Shown here one piece after another: positions 8,592 to 17,545 of a stretch of 64,000 nt of DNA; the stretch's first letter is position 1, and each line of letters starts with the position of its first letter. The notes under the pieces are model-generated. The model was not told the origin of the DNA, searched no databases, and saw nothing but the letters and a program-made list of their open reading frames with translations. The position numbers were made by a program, and so were the translations under genes. This DNA is from Bacillus sp. NP157 (GTDB lineage Bacteria; Pseudomonadota; Gammaproteobacteria; Xanthomonadales; Rhodanobacteraceae), in contig CP076546.1 in NCBI GenBank assembly GCA_018889975.1, positions 1,612,001 through 1,676,000 on the forward strand, read 5' to 3'.

Positions 8592-10763
8592 CTACACGGC
8601 CTTCAGCAGGAACACGCCGAATGCAGGCTCGGCGGAGATCCATTCCCGCTCGATCGTCCAGCCGGAAGCCGCCGCAAGCGCGGCGAACGAGGCCGGGGTG
8701 AACTTGTGCGAGTTCTCGGTGTGGATCGTCTCGCCGGCGGCGAAGCTGAAACGCTGCCCGTTCAGATGGACCACCTGGGCGACCCGGCTCTCCAGGTGCA
8801 TCTCGATGCGTGCCTTCGCCGCGTTCCAGACGGCGCGATGCTCGAACGTGCCGACATCGAAGTCCGCCCCTAGCTCACGGTTTGCCCGCACCAGCACGTT
8901 GCGATTGAACGCGGCGGTGACGCCTTCCGCATCATCGTACGCAGCGAGCAGGGTCTCGACGGCCTTGACCTGGTCGGCGCCGACGATGAAGCGTGCGCCG
9001 CGTCCCAACCGGCGACGCACCGAGCGCATGAGCTCGATCGCTTCGCCCGCTTCGAAATTGCCGATGGTGGAGCCCGGAAAGAACGCCACCAGCGGCTTGC
9101 CGGCGAGCTTGTCCGGCACCTCGATGCCCCGGGTGAAATCCGCGACCACCGGCAGGATCGGCAGCGCCGGATACGCGGCGCGCAGGCGCTCCGCGGCACC
9201 CTGTAGCGCGTCCGGGCTGATGTCGACGGGCACGTAGGCCGCCAGCGTCGGCGACGCATCCAGCAGGAGCCGTGTCTTCTCGCTTGCGCCGCTGCCCAGT
9301 TCGAGCAACACCGCATCCTCGGGAATCGCCGCCGCCAGTGCCGGCGCGATCTCGCGCAGCAGGGCCGTCTCCGTCCGCGTGGGGTAATACTCGGGCGTGG
9401 CGCAGATCGCTTCGAACAACGCGGAGCCCGCGCCGTCGTAGAAGTATTTCGGCGAGAACGCCTTCGGCGTCGCCGCCAGTCCTGCCAGCGTGTCGCGCAG
9501 GAAGCCCGCACGCTCGTCATCGTCTGCGGCCGGAAGGTCGCGCGCCAGGCGCAGGCCAGCAAACATCCAGCGCTGCGCGGGACGGTAGAAGTTGCGATAG
9601 GAAGGCCGCGAATGCCCGGGCGGCGTGATCGATGCACCGCCACGCAGCACCATCTGCCCACTCATGAACTTGCCGTTGTATTCGCCGACGGCGTCGTCCG
9701 CCGCGCGAAAACCCGGGTATGCCGTGTAGGCGCTGGCGGTCCACTGCCACGCGGTGTCGGCCACCTGTTCCAGGTCATGTCGCGTGCGCACGGCGTGCTC
9801 CCACTCCGCTTCGGTCGGCAGGCGCGCGTCGGCCCAGCGCGCATACGCGTCGGCCTCGTAGAAGCTCACGTGGCAGACGGCGGCATCGGGATCCACCGGC
9901 CGCCAGCCGCCCGGCGTCATGTGGAACCAGGCATCGCCTTCGCGCTGCCAGTACAGCGGCGCGTCCCAGCCCTCGGCCTGCGCCTGCGCCCAGCCGTCGG
10001 ACAACCACAGTTCCGGCCGGCGGTAGCCGCCTTGCGCGATGAAGGCCAGCCACTGACCGTTGGTCACCAGCCGGTCGGCAAGCTGGAAGGGTTCCAGCCA
10101 CGCCGTGTGCCGCGGACCTTCGTTGTCGAACGCGAACGGCTCGTCGGCGGCGCCGATCCGCACGGGACCACCGGCGACATGCCGGTAGCGGGCGGCGGGG
10201 CCTGCGCCCATGGATTGCCAGCCCGGGTCGATCGCGGGCTTGAGCGGCGACTGGGCAAACAGGTGCTGCACGTCCATCACCAGCAGCTCCTGGTGTTGCT
10301 CCTCGTGGGCGAGGCCCAGCCGCAGCAGCGCCTCGCGTTCGCCGTCGAGCCCGCTGGCGATGAAACGGCGCATGTGCGCGTCGACGTGCTCGCGGTAGGC
10401 GCGCACGCGTTCGATCCCGGGCCGGGTCAGCAGGCCGCGCATCGGCCGCGGATGGCGCGGGCCGATCGCGTCGTAGTAGGAATTGAAGAGGTAAGCGAAC
10501 ACGGGGTCGAACACCTCGTAACCGGGCAGGTTCGGACCCAAAAGGAAGGTTTCGAAGAACCACGTGGTGTGCGCGAGGTGCCACTTGGCGGGGCTGGCAT
10601 CGGGCATCGACTGGGCCAGCATGTCCTCCGCGTCGAGGTGGGCGACCAGCGCGCCACTGCGGGCGCGCACGGCGTCGTAGCGCTCGGCGAGCGTCGGGGC
10701 GGGCGTCGCGGCGTCGATGACGGCCGCGGCGCCCGTGTTACAGGTGTCGAGGATGGCTTGCAA
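8592..10763 (-). CDS. EgtB-EgtD fusion for ergothioneine synthesis
   Basis: One 723-residue frame carries two ergothioneine enzymes. Residues about 15-400 are EgtB, the sulfoxide synthase: a DinB-like part with KWHLAHTTWFFE and the iron-binding HEEQHQE, then an FGE-sulfatase-like part with LPTEAEWEHAVR and WQWTASAYTAYPGF, ending RWMFAGLRLARD. Residues about 410-723 are EgtD, the SAM-dependent histidine trimethyltransferase: KYFYDGAGSALFEAI, YYPTRTE, LELGSGASEKTR, FFPGSTIGNFEAGE and HTENSHKFTP. No stop separates them. Start is TTG 10763, chosen because GGAG lies 7 bases upstream and the next gene ends at 10781; no ATG fits. In most bacteria these are separate genes; fungal Egt1 has the reverse order. 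Confidence 0.9.
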   Translation of the reverse strand: MQAILDTCNTGAAAVIDAATPAPTLAERYDAVRARSGALVAHLDAEDMLAQSMPDASPAKWHLAHTTWFFETFLLGPNLPGYEVFDPVFAYLFNSYYDAIGPRHPRPMRGLLTRPGIERVRAYREHVDAHMRRFIASGLDGEREALLRLGLAHEEQHQELLVMDVQHLFAQSPLKPAIDPGWQSMGAGPAARYRHVAGGPVRIGAADEPFAFDNEGPRHTAWLEPFQLADRLVTNGQWLAFIAQGGYRRPELWLSDGWAQAQAEGWDAPLYWQREGDAWFHMTPGGWRPVDPDAAVCHVSFYEADAYARWADARLPTEAEWEHAVRTRHDLEQVADTAWQWTASAYTAYPGFRAADDAVGEYNGKFMSGQMVLRGGASITPPGHSRPSYRNFYRPAQRWMFAGLRLARDLPAADDDERAGFLRDTLAGLAATPKAFSPKYFYDGAGSALFEAICATPEYYPTRTETALLREIAPALAAAIPEDAVLLELGSGASEKTRLLLDASPTLAAYVPVDISPDALQGAAERLRAAYPALPILPVVADFTRGIEVPDKLAGKPLVAFFPGSTIGNFEAGEAIELMRSVRRRLGRGARFIVGADQVKAVETLLAAYDDAEGVTAAFNRNVLVRANRELGADFDVGTFEHRAVWNAAKARIEMHLESRVAQVVHLNGQRFSFAAGETIHTENSHKFTPASFAALAAASGWTIEREWISAEPAFGVFLLKAV

Positions 10764-10780
10764 GGGGAAACTCCGGCGGA

Positions 10781-11158
10781 TCAGTCGGGCGTGTGCTCGA
10801 TCGTCACGCGGTCGGGGTAGAAGGCCAGGTGCTCGCGGATCGCCGCCACGGCATCCGCGGGCGTCTCGTAGGTCCAGATGGCATTGATGGCGCGTTCGCT
10901 GTTGCCGGGCAGGCTGAAATACGATGCCTCGCCCTTGTAGGGGCACCAGGTGGCGTGTTCCGTACGGCTGAGGCTGGCCATGTCGGCATCCTCGCGCGGG
11001 ATGTAGAACACGGCGGGATAGGTCGATTCCTTCAGCGTCAGCGCGTTGCGGGTATCGGCGATGACGACATCGCCATCCCGCACCACCACGCGTCCACCCG
11101 AAGGCGTGACGGTGATCGGATGGTCGGGGCCGGGGATCCTGATCGGGCGGGAGGACAT
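10781..11158 (-). CDS. DUF427 domain protein
   Basis: A 125-residue protein starting at ATG 11158 with AAGGAG upstream. Recognisable DUF427 features are VVVRDGDVVIADTRNAL, YPAVFYIPREDAD and the TWCPYKGEASYF core. The family is small and of unknown biochemical function. It is 17 bases upstream of the egtB-egtD fusion on the same strand and almost certainly cotranscribed, which hints at a link to ergothioneine or low-molecular-weight thiol metabolism. That link is inference. Confidence 0.85.
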   Translation of the reverse strand: MSSRPIRIPGPDHPITVTPSGGRVVVRDGDVVIADTRNALTLKESTYPAVFYIPREDADMASLSRTEHATWCPYKGEASYFSLPGNSERAINAIWTYETPADAVAAIREHLAFYPDRVTIEHTPD

Positions 11159-11363
11159 CACGCGCTCTCCTTCGTTGCGGGCATGCAGACACACGATCGT
11201 GCGACCGCCGTGGGGCAAAGCCAACCCAACGCACTGGAAAAGGTGAAATGTCGCGCAGGCACAAATGGCAGGATTGGACGTTCCGACCCTGGCTGTTGGG
11301 GGCGGGTGGGAGCGTGTGGGGCGGAGGAATCGCGCGCGAGCGGGGTTGCACAGGGCGGACTCA

Positions 11364-11385
11364 TCGCGCGCAGGCGCGCTCCTAC
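11364..11385 (-). repeat. REP element, copy 1
   Basis: On the minus strand this reads GTAGGAGCGCGCCTGCGCGC followed by GA, with a GCGCGC/GCGCGC stem. It matches five other copies in the window. The TAG of the conserved head is the stop codon of the neighbouring methyltransferase gene (11382-11384). The layout resembles Pseudomonas-type REP sequences. Confidence 0.85.
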
Positions 11386-12467
11386 AGGAGGGGGCGGGCG
11401 AAGCGGTAGTGGGCGACCATCCATTCGCTGCCGCCGGCATAGCCGAACAGCTCGGCGCAGGCCATCCAGAACATCCGCCAGCGCTGGAACCAGAGGCTGG
11501 CCGCGGCACCATAGGCCTCGGTCAGCACGGCCATCACCGCGTCGCGGTTCTCGTCCTGGCGCTGCAGCCAGTGGTTGGCGGTCTTTTCATAGTGCGTGCC
11601 GTCGACCAGCCAGCGGTCTTCGATGCGCAGGTCGTCCTGGAACCAGAGCAGCGTATCGGCGGCCGGCATGATGCCGCCGGTGAAGAAATGCCGGGCCATC
11701 CAGTCGTCGTCGCCATCGGTCTCGAACGGGTACATCAGCGTGCGATGGGCGAAGATGTGCACGAACAGCTTGCCGCCGGGTTTCAACCAACGGCCGATCC
11801 GGCCAAGCAGGGTGGCGTAATTGCGCATGTGCTCGAACATTTCGATCGACACGCAGCGATCAAAGGCCTCGTCCGCCAGTGCCAGCACGTTGACGTCGGT
11901 GGTGATGACCTGCACGTTGGTCAGGCCCTGGGCGACGCATTGGGCCTCGATATGCCGCCGCTGCGGTGCGGAGTTCGACACGGCGGTGATCTGCGAGCGC
12001 GGAAAACGCCGCGCCATCCACAGGGTCAGCGAACCCCAGCCGCAGCCCAGTTCCAGGATCGCCTGGCCGTCGGCCAGCTCCGCGCGCTCGGCGTACAGCG
12101 CGAGCATCGCGTCTTCCGCTTCCTCGAGGGTCATGCCCGGCCGGGGGTAATAGCAGGACGAATACTTCAGCCGCGCGCCGAGGCACTGGGTGAAAAAGGC
12201 CGGCGGCAACTCGTAGTGCTGCGCGTTGGCGGCGTCGGTATGGATCGCGACCTGGCTGTGGCGAAGCGCGTCGATCCGCTGCTGGAAGCGCTCGGCCGTG
12301 GCCGCCACGCCGCCGCGCGATTCGTCGGCCAGCCGCTTCGCGCACAGGCGACGGATCCCCAGTCGCAGCAGGGCATCCGGGAGCACGCCGCGTTCGGCGA
12401 GGCCAGCGAGCCCCGGTGCGGCACGATCTTCGCGGGCGTAGCCCGTGGGGTTGACGATGGTGTTCAT
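11382..12467 (-). CDS. CFA-synthase-like SAM methyltransferase, copy A
   Basis: A 361-residue protein starting at ATG 12467, overlapping the stop of the DUF1295 gene (ATGA). It has the CFA-synthase pattern: YELPPAFFTQCLGARLKYSS substrate region, SAM-binding LELGCGWGSLTLWMA, and SIEMFEHMRNY. It would methylate or cyclopropanate unsaturated acyl chains in membrane phospholipids; the exact product cannot be told from sequence. It differs clearly from the second family member at 13249-14481, so the two probably catalyse successive steps. Its stop codon lies inside a REP element. Last gene of the lipid operon. Confidence 0.85.
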   Translation of the reverse strand: MNTIVNPTGYAREDRAAPGLAGLAERGVLPDALLRLGIRRLCAKRLADESRGGVAATAERFQQRIDALRHSQVAIHTDAANAQHYELPPAFFTQCLGARLKYSSCYYPRPGMTLEEAEDAMLALYAERAELADGQAILELGCGWGSLTLWMARRFPRSQITAVSNSAPQRRHIEAQCVAQGLTNVQVITTDVNVLALADEAFDRCVSIEMFEHMRNYATLLGRIGRWLKPGGKLFVHIFAHRTLMYPFETDGDDDWMARHFFTGGIMPAADTLLWFQDDLRIEDRWLVDGTHYEKTANHWLQRQDENRDAVMAVLTEAYGAAASLWFQRWRMFWMACAELFGYAGGSEWMVAHYRFARPLL

Positions 12468-13252
12468 GCGTCCTCGCTTGAATGGCCGGGAAACCAGGGA
12501 AAGAACATCGGCGTATCGCGCTGGTAGCGGCGATAGTCGTCGCCGCGCGAGCGCAGGGCCTGCTTTTCGGTGAAAGGCACGCCACTGACGTAGCGCAGGA
12601 ACAGGTACATCACCACCGGGCCGCTCCATGCCAGCCAGCCCAGTGGCGAACCTATGGCGAGGAAGACATAGGTGAACCAGTGCAGCCATTCGAAGAAATA
12701 GTTCGGGTGCCGCGAATAGCGCCACAGGCCATCGCGACAGGTCTTGCCGCGGTTGGCCGGGTCAGCGCGGAAGCGCGCCAGCTGGCGATCGGCCAGCGAC
12801 TCGCCGGCTACGCTGGCGATCCACGTGGCCAGCGCGGGAAGGACCCAGCCACCGGCGCCTTCGGCATTCGCGGCCACCGCGATGAACGGCACCGCGAACA
12901 CGGCGACGAGGAAGGCCTGGAACTGGAAGAACGCAAAGAACTTGCCCTGGTGACCATGCCAGTGCGCACGCAGCTCGCGATAGCGTCCGTCTTCCGGCTC
13001 GCCCTGCACGCGATGCCACAGATGCAGGGCCAGGCGAAGGCCCCACAGGCCACCCAGCACGGCCAGCCACACGCGGGTCGGCCCTGCCCCGCTTCCCAGC
13101 AGCGCCGCGAACACGGCAGACACGCCGAGCCCCGCCGACCACAACGTATCCACGATGCCCGCGTTGCGCTTGCGCCGCTGCCATGCCCAGCCGGCGGCCA
13201 TCACCCACGCGGCCGACAGCCAGATCGCCAGGAGCGTGTTGACCGTGCTCAC
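12464..13252 (-). CDS. DUF1295 membrane protein (steroid-reductase-like)
   Basis: A 262-residue polytopic membrane protein. Start is GTG 13252, overlapping the stop of the upstream gene (GTGA). It carries several hydrophobic segments and the DUF1295/isoprenylcysteine-methyltransferase-type C-terminus: GLWRYSRHPNYFFEWLHW, then KQALRSRGDDYRRYQRDTP. Such proteins bind a nucleotide or SAM cofactor near the membrane. It sits between two CFA-type methyltransferases, as DUF1295 genes often do in bacterial unusual-fatty-acid clusters. The reaction is not established. Confidence 0.85.
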   Translation of the reverse strand: MSTVNTLLAIWLSAAWVMAAGWAWQRRKRNAGIVDTLWSAGLGVSAVFAALLGSGAGPTRVWLAVLGGLWGLRLALHLWHRVQGEPEDGRYRELRAHWHGHQGKFFAFFQFQAFLVAVFAVPFIAVAANAEGAGGWVLPALATWIASVAGESLADRQLARFRADPANRGKTCRDGLWRYSRHPNYFFEWLHWFTYVFLAIGSPLGWLAWSGPVVMYLFLRYVSGVPFTEKQALRSRGDDYRRYQRDTPMFFPWFPGHSSEDA

Positions 13253-14481
13253 GCCAGCGGACCCGGACGCGCGAACAGCAGGTGCGAAACCCCGATTGAA
13301 CCTTCGAGGAACCCACCTTCGCAATACGCGAGGTAGAACTCCCACAGGCGCAGGAAGCGCTCGTCGAAGCCCTGCCCGCGCGCTTCGCCCCGCGCACCCA
13401 TGAAGCGCTCGCGCCAGGCATGCAGCGTGCGCGCATACGACAGGCCGAAGTCATCCTGGCGAACGAGCGCGAGGTCGGACACGCGCGTCTTCGCCGCAAG
13501 CATGGCCTGGATCGACGGAATGAAGCTTCCCGGGAACACATGGCGCTTGATGAAATCCACCGAACGCAATGCCTGGGCGTAACGATGGTCTTCGATCGTG
13601 ATCGCCTGCAGCAACGCGCGGCCACCGGGTCGCACCAGGCTGCCCAGCTTCGCGAAGTACGTATCAAGGTAGGCCGCGCCGATGGCCTCGATCATCTCGA
13701 TCGAGACCAGCTTGTCGTACTGGCCTTCCAGGTCGCGGTAGTCCTGCAACAACAGGGTTACCCGGTCGCCCAGGCCGGCATCTTCGATGCGTCGCGAGGC
13801 CAGCGCATGCTGCTCGCGCGAAATGGTGGTCGTGGTGACGTGGCAGCCGTAATGCTGCGCGGCATGCAGCGCGAAGCCGCCCCAGCCCGTGCCGATCTCC
13901 ACCACCCGATCGCCGGGGACTAGTTCCAGCCACTGGCAGACCCGGTCGAGCTTGCGTCGGGAGGCCGTCTCGAGCGTGTCGTCCGCACCGTCCCACAAGG
14001 CCGAGGAATACATCAGGTCATCGGACAGGAACAGGCCGAAGAAGGCGTTGCCCAGGTCGTAGTGCGCCGCGATGTTGCGCTGGCTGCCGCCACGCGTATT
14101 CCGCCGCAACGCGGCCCACGCCTGCATCACCCAGCCACCCACGCGCGCCATGCCGCCCTCCATGCCATCAAGCAGGTCACGGTTACGCACCAGCAGGCGA
14201 ATCAGTCCGACCAGGTCGTCGCAGGACCACAGCCCGTCCATGAAGGCCTCGCCGGCACCGACGCTGCCGTTCGCGGCGACCGCACGGTAGAAACCGGCGT
14301 CGTGCACACTGACGTGCACGCTGAGCGCGTGGCCGGGCTCGCCGATCTCGACCCGGCCCATGGCGTCGCTGAGCACCAGCCGGCCATGCCGCAGCCCGGC
14401 CATCCGGCCAAGCAGTTGGCTGCGCAGGAAACGCGAGCCGCGCGAAAACGCCGGCGAGGTGTCACGGGCGATGACGTTCAT
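13249..14481 (-). CDS. CFA-synthase-like SAM methyltransferase, copy B
   Basis: A 410-residue cyclopropane-fatty-acyl-phospholipid synthase-type enzyme starting at ATG 14481. It has a longer N-terminal domain than copy A, then NIAAHYDLGNAFFGLFLSDD, VEIGTGWGGFALHAA, TTISREQHALA, SIEMIEAIGAAYLDTYF and FIKRHVFPGSFIPS, all characteristic of CFA synthases. It overlaps the DUF1365 gene by 20 bases. Together with the desaturase it could act on double bonds newly placed in acyl chains. Whether it makes a cyclopropane ring or a methyl branch cannot be read from sequence. Confidence 0.88.
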   Translation of the reverse strand: MNVIARDTSPAFSRGSRFLRSQLLGRMAGLRHGRLVLSDAMGRVEIGEPGHALSVHVSVHDAGFYRAVAANGSVGAGEAFMDGLWSCDDLVGLIRLLVRNRDLLDGMEGGMARVGGWVMQAWAALRRNTRGGSQRNIAAHYDLGNAFFGLFLSDDLMYSSALWDGADDTLETASRRKLDRVCQWLELVPGDRVVEIGTGWGGFALHAAQHYGCHVTTTTISREQHALASRRIEDAGLGDRVTLLLQDYRDLEGQYDKLVSIEMIEAIGAAYLDTYFAKLGSLVRPGGRALLQAITIEDHRYAQALRSVDFIKRHVFPGSFIPSIQAMLAAKTRVSDLALVRQDDFGLSYARTLHAWRERFMGARGEARGQGFDERFLRLWEFYLAYCEGGFLEGSIGVSHLLFARPGPLA

Positions 14482-15250
14482 AGCTTTCCTCGGCAAGTTT
14501 GCCCGGGTGGTCGTGCACCGGGTTGCGCTTGAGCCACAACCGAAGTGCTTCGAAATGGATGGCGCCGACGACCTTCGCGGTCATCAACGGATAGCGCCAC
14601 AGGATGCGCGCCAGCGAGGCACCGGTCAGCGGCCGGCGACCCAGCGCAAGATGCGCATCGAACTCACGCTCACCGTCGCGGAACACCTCCATGTTCACCC
14701 GCAGCCATTCGCCCGGCGCAGTGAAGCGCCAGCGATACGTGCGCTCCATCGGCATGAATGGCGACACGTGGAATGCCTTGGGGAACGTGGCATCGACCGC
14801 GTGCGCGCCTTCCGCGTCGGCCGGCAGGACATAGGCGTGGCGTTCGTGCCAGGGCGTGTTGGTGATCTCGGCCAGCACACAGGCGAGGGTTTCGCCGTCC
14901 GCCTCGTAGCAATAGTAGAAACTCACCGGATTGAAGACGAAGCCGGCATAGCGCAGGTGCGCAAGCACGCGTACCGGCCCCGTCGGGCGCTGGCCAAGGG
15001 TCAGCGCGGCACGGTCGCGCACGGCATCGGCGAGCGGCACGTCAGCCGGGCCGTAATAATCGGTGCGACGGAACTCGGCGAGGTTGCGCCGGTCGGCCGA
15101 CCACAGCCAACGCTTCGCGAACACCCGGTCGACCTCGTCCAGGTCCAGCCATAGCTGGGCCATGCGATAGCGGAACGCGTGCGGATGCGGCGCGTGGCGA
15201 CGATGGGTCACCACCCCTTCGTACACGGCGCTGGCGAACGGCTCGCTCAT
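14462..15250 (-). CDS. DUF1365 domain protein
   Basis: A 262-residue protein beginning MSEPFASAVYEGVVTHRR at ATG 15250. Family marks are HPHAFRYRMAQLWLDLDE, RYAGFVFNPVSFYYCYE and the FHVSPFMPMERTYRW region. DUF1365 proteins regularly accompany an FAD-dependent amine oxidase and a CFA synthase, as here. In Rhodobacter sphaeroides, genes of this kind belong to the singlet-oxygen sigma-E/ChrR response (recalled from the literature). Its chemistry is unknown. It overlaps its upstream neighbour by ATGA and its downstream neighbour by 20 bases. Confidence 0.87.
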   Translation of the reverse strand: MSEPFASAVYEGVVTHRRHAPHPHAFRYRMAQLWLDLDEVDRVFAKRWLWSADRRNLAEFRRTDYYGPADVPLADAVRDRAALTLGQRPTGPVRVLAHLRYAGFVFNPVSFYYCYEADGETLACVLAEITNTPWHERHAYVLPADAEGAHAVDATFPKAFHVSPFMPMERTYRWRFTAPGEWLRVNMEVFRDGEREFDAHLALGRRPLTGASLARILWRYPLMTAKVVGAIHFEALRLWLKRNPVHDHPGKLAEESYERHRP

Positions 15251-16515
15251 GCAGGCAACCGCCGTCGCGTGGTGGCCACGGCGTCGAAGGCGTGCGCGAG
15301 TTCCACGGCGCTGCGCATGCCATCTTCGTGGAAGCCCCAGCCCCAATACGCGCCAGCGAACCAGGTGCGGCGCACGCCCTGGATTTCGCCTCGCCGGGCC
15401 TGGGCCGCGACCGACGCATGCGAATACACGGGATGGTGATAAGCCATCCGCCGCAATACCTTGGTCGGGTCGATCGCGTCGGTCCGGTTCAGGGTCACGA
15501 TGAATGGCTCGGGCGAGGTGATCCCTTGCAGGATGTTCATGCAATAGCTCACCGTGCAGGCATCACCCGGCCTGGCCGGCACCCATGCATTCCACGCCGC
15601 CCACGCCTTGCGCGACCGCGGCAGCAGCGTGGCATCGGTATGCAGCACGGTGTCGTTGGCCTGGAAACGTATCGCACCCAGCACCTCGTTTTCCGCCGGC
15701 GTGGGATTGGCAAGCAGCGCCAACGCCTGGTCCGCATGGCAGGCGAGCACCACCTCGTCGAAGGTTTCGCTGCCGCGATGCGTGATCACGTCCACCCGAT
15801 CGTCGTGGCGGCGCACCGACATCACCGGCGTCGCCAGCCGCTCCTGCACCTGCCAGCGGGCACGCAGCGCCTCGACATACCGTGCCGAGCCGCCGCTGAC
15901 CACCCGCCATTCCGGCCTGCCCGAGGCTTGCAGCATGTGGTGGTTGGCCATGAAGCGAACGAGGTACTTCGCCGGGAAGCCAAGGATGCCGGTGGACGGC
16001 GACGACCACAGCGCGCAGGCCATCGGCACGAGGTGCTCGTCGCGGAACGCCGTGCCGTAGCCGCCCTGGTCGAGGTACTCGCCGAGCGTCGGCCCCTCCC
16101 CCGTCATCGACAGCAACGCCGGGGCTTCGCGGTAGAAGCGGAACAGATCGCGCAGCATGCCGAGGAAGCGCGGCGAGACCAGGTTGCGTCGCTGGCAGAA
16201 CAGCGTGTCCAGGCGCGTGGCGTTGTATTCCAGCCCCGACGCTTCGCTGCGCACTGCAAAGCTCATGGTCGTCGGCCGGGTGGCCACGCCGAGCGTCTCG
16301 AACAGGCCGGTCAACAACGGATAATGCACGGGGTTGTGCACGATGAAGCCGGTGTCCACCTCGTAATCCTGGCCCTGCATCGTCACGCGATGCGTATGCA
16401 CGTGGCCACCTATACGATGACTCGCTTCGAACAGCACCACCTCATGGCCCTGCCGCGAAAGCAGCCATGCCGATGCCAGCCCGGCGATTCCCGACCCGAC
16501 CACTGCGACGCGCAT
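15247..16515 (-). CDS. FAD-dependent amine oxidase/desaturase-like protein
   Basis: A 422-residue flavoprotein. The N-terminus has the Rossmann dinucleotide motif VAVVGSGIAGLASAWLL with a downstream acidic residue (FEASHRIGGHVHTH), the phytoene-desaturase/amine-oxidase signature. YEVDTGFIVHN and the C-terminal FAGAYWGWGFHEDGMRSA complete the FAD-binding pattern. In lipid clusters of this type it probably oxidises an acyl-chain intermediate rather than an amine. It is 3 bases downstream of the desaturase and overlaps DUF1365 by ATGA. Confidence 0.88.
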   Translation of the reverse strand: MRVAVVGSGIAGLASAWLLSRQGHEVVLFEASHRIGGHVHTHRVTMQGQDYEVDTGFIVHNPVHYPLLTGLFETLGVATRPTTMSFAVRSEASGLEYNATRLDTLFCQRRNLVSPRFLGMLRDLFRFYREAPALLSMTGEGPTLGEYLDQGGYGTAFRDEHLVPMACALWSSPSTGILGFPAKYLVRFMANHHMLQASGRPEWRVVSGGSARYVEALRARWQVQERLATPVMSVRRHDDRVDVITHRGSETFDEVVLACHADQALALLANPTPAENEVLGAIRFQANDTVLHTDATLLPRSRKAWAAWNAWVPARPGDACTVSYCMNILQGITSPEPFIVTLNRTDAIDPTKVLRRMAYHHPVYSHASVAAQARRGEIQGVRRTWFAGAYWGWGFHEDGMRSAVELAHAFDAVATTRRRLPA

Positions 16516-16518
16516 CGA

Positions 16519-17472
16519 TCAGCCCCTCATCTTTGCCGCGACCCATGCCGGGATCGGCTTCAGGTCACGCACCAGCCCCAACGCGGACATCAGGCGCAGG
16601 CCGTACCAGGTCAGGTCCACTTCCCACCAGCGGAAGCCCTGGCGCACCGTGCCGGGGAAAAAATGGTGGTTGTTGTGCCAGCCCTCGCCAAAGGTAATCA
16701 ACGCAAGCAGCGGGTTGTTGCGACTGTCGTCACGGGTCTCGAAGCGGCGCGTGCCGTAACGGTGGGCGAGCGAGTTGATCGTCACCGTGGCGTGGAACAG
16801 CACTACGGTCGAAATGAAGAAGCCCCAGACCAGCATCTGCCAGCCACTGGTGCCCAGCCCTGGTGCGACGTGTTCCAGCAGCTTGCCCAGCCCGAACAGC
16901 GCAACGGCGAGCAGCACCGGGATCGCCGTGTCATAGCGATCCAGCCAGCGCAGCTCGGGATAGGCCGCGAAGTCCGGCACCCGGTCCATGTCCGTGCGGA
17001 AGCCGCGCGGGGTCAGGAACCAGCCGGCATGGCTCCAGAGGAACCCGTGCACGCGCGGCGAATGCGGATCCTGCGCGGTGTCCGCGTGGCGGTGGTGGTT
17101 GCGATGGTGTGCCGCCCACCACAACGGGCCCCGCTGGACGCACGAGGCACCGATGACGGCGAAAGCGAACTGCACGGCGCGCGAGGTGCGAAAGGTGCGA
17201 TGGGAAAAATAGCGATGGTAAAACCCGGTCAGCGCGAACATGCGCACGGCGTACATCGCCAAGGCCACCAGCACGGCCACCGTCGAGGTCCCGGTCCAGA
17301 CCACGCCGATGCAGGCCAGGTGCAGGCCGACGAAGGGTGCCACGCGCAGCCAGTCCAGCCGGTCGGCGCGCTCGTCCTCGGTCGGGGCCGTCGCCGAGGT
17401 GTCGAACCAGCGACGAAGCGCCGCCAGGTAGCGAGGCGGACGCCGGTCCTGCAGGGCGGAATGGGAATGCAT
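16519..17472 (-). CDS. acyl-CoA/fatty acid desaturase
   Basis: A 317-residue di-iron membrane desaturase, first gene of the lipid operon. The three histidine boxes are intact: HRYFSH, HRNHH and HNNHH (in GEGWHNNHHFFPG). Four hydrophobic spans flank them. This is the delta-9 acyl-CoA desaturase type, which introduces a cis double bond and would give the unsaturated substrate for the downstream methyltransferases. A 73-base gap separates it from the secreted-protein gene upstream; that gap contains a GGCCCG/CGGGCC hairpin but no convincing promoter. Confidence 0.92.
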   Translation of the reverse strand: MHSHSALQDRRPPRYLAALRRWFDTSATAPTEDERADRLDWLRVAPFVGLHLACIGVVWTGTSTVAVLVALAMYAVRMFALTGFYHRYFSHRTFRTSRAVQFAFAVIGASCVQRGPLWWAAHHRNHHRHADTAQDPHSPRVHGFLWSHAGWFLTPRGFRTDMDRVPDFAAYPELRWLDRYDTAIPVLLAVALFGLGKLLEHVAPGLGTSGWQMLVWGFFISTVVLFHATVTINSLAHRYGTRRFETRDDSRNNPLLALITFGEGWHNNHHFFPGTVRQGFRWWEVDLTWYGLRLMSALGLVRDLKPIPAWVAAKMRG

Positions 17473-17545
17473 GGACCTGCCTGTTTGCGGTGGTGTCCCC
17501 GAGATATACGGGTGATGCGGCCCGGCGGATGCACGGGCCCGGCAC

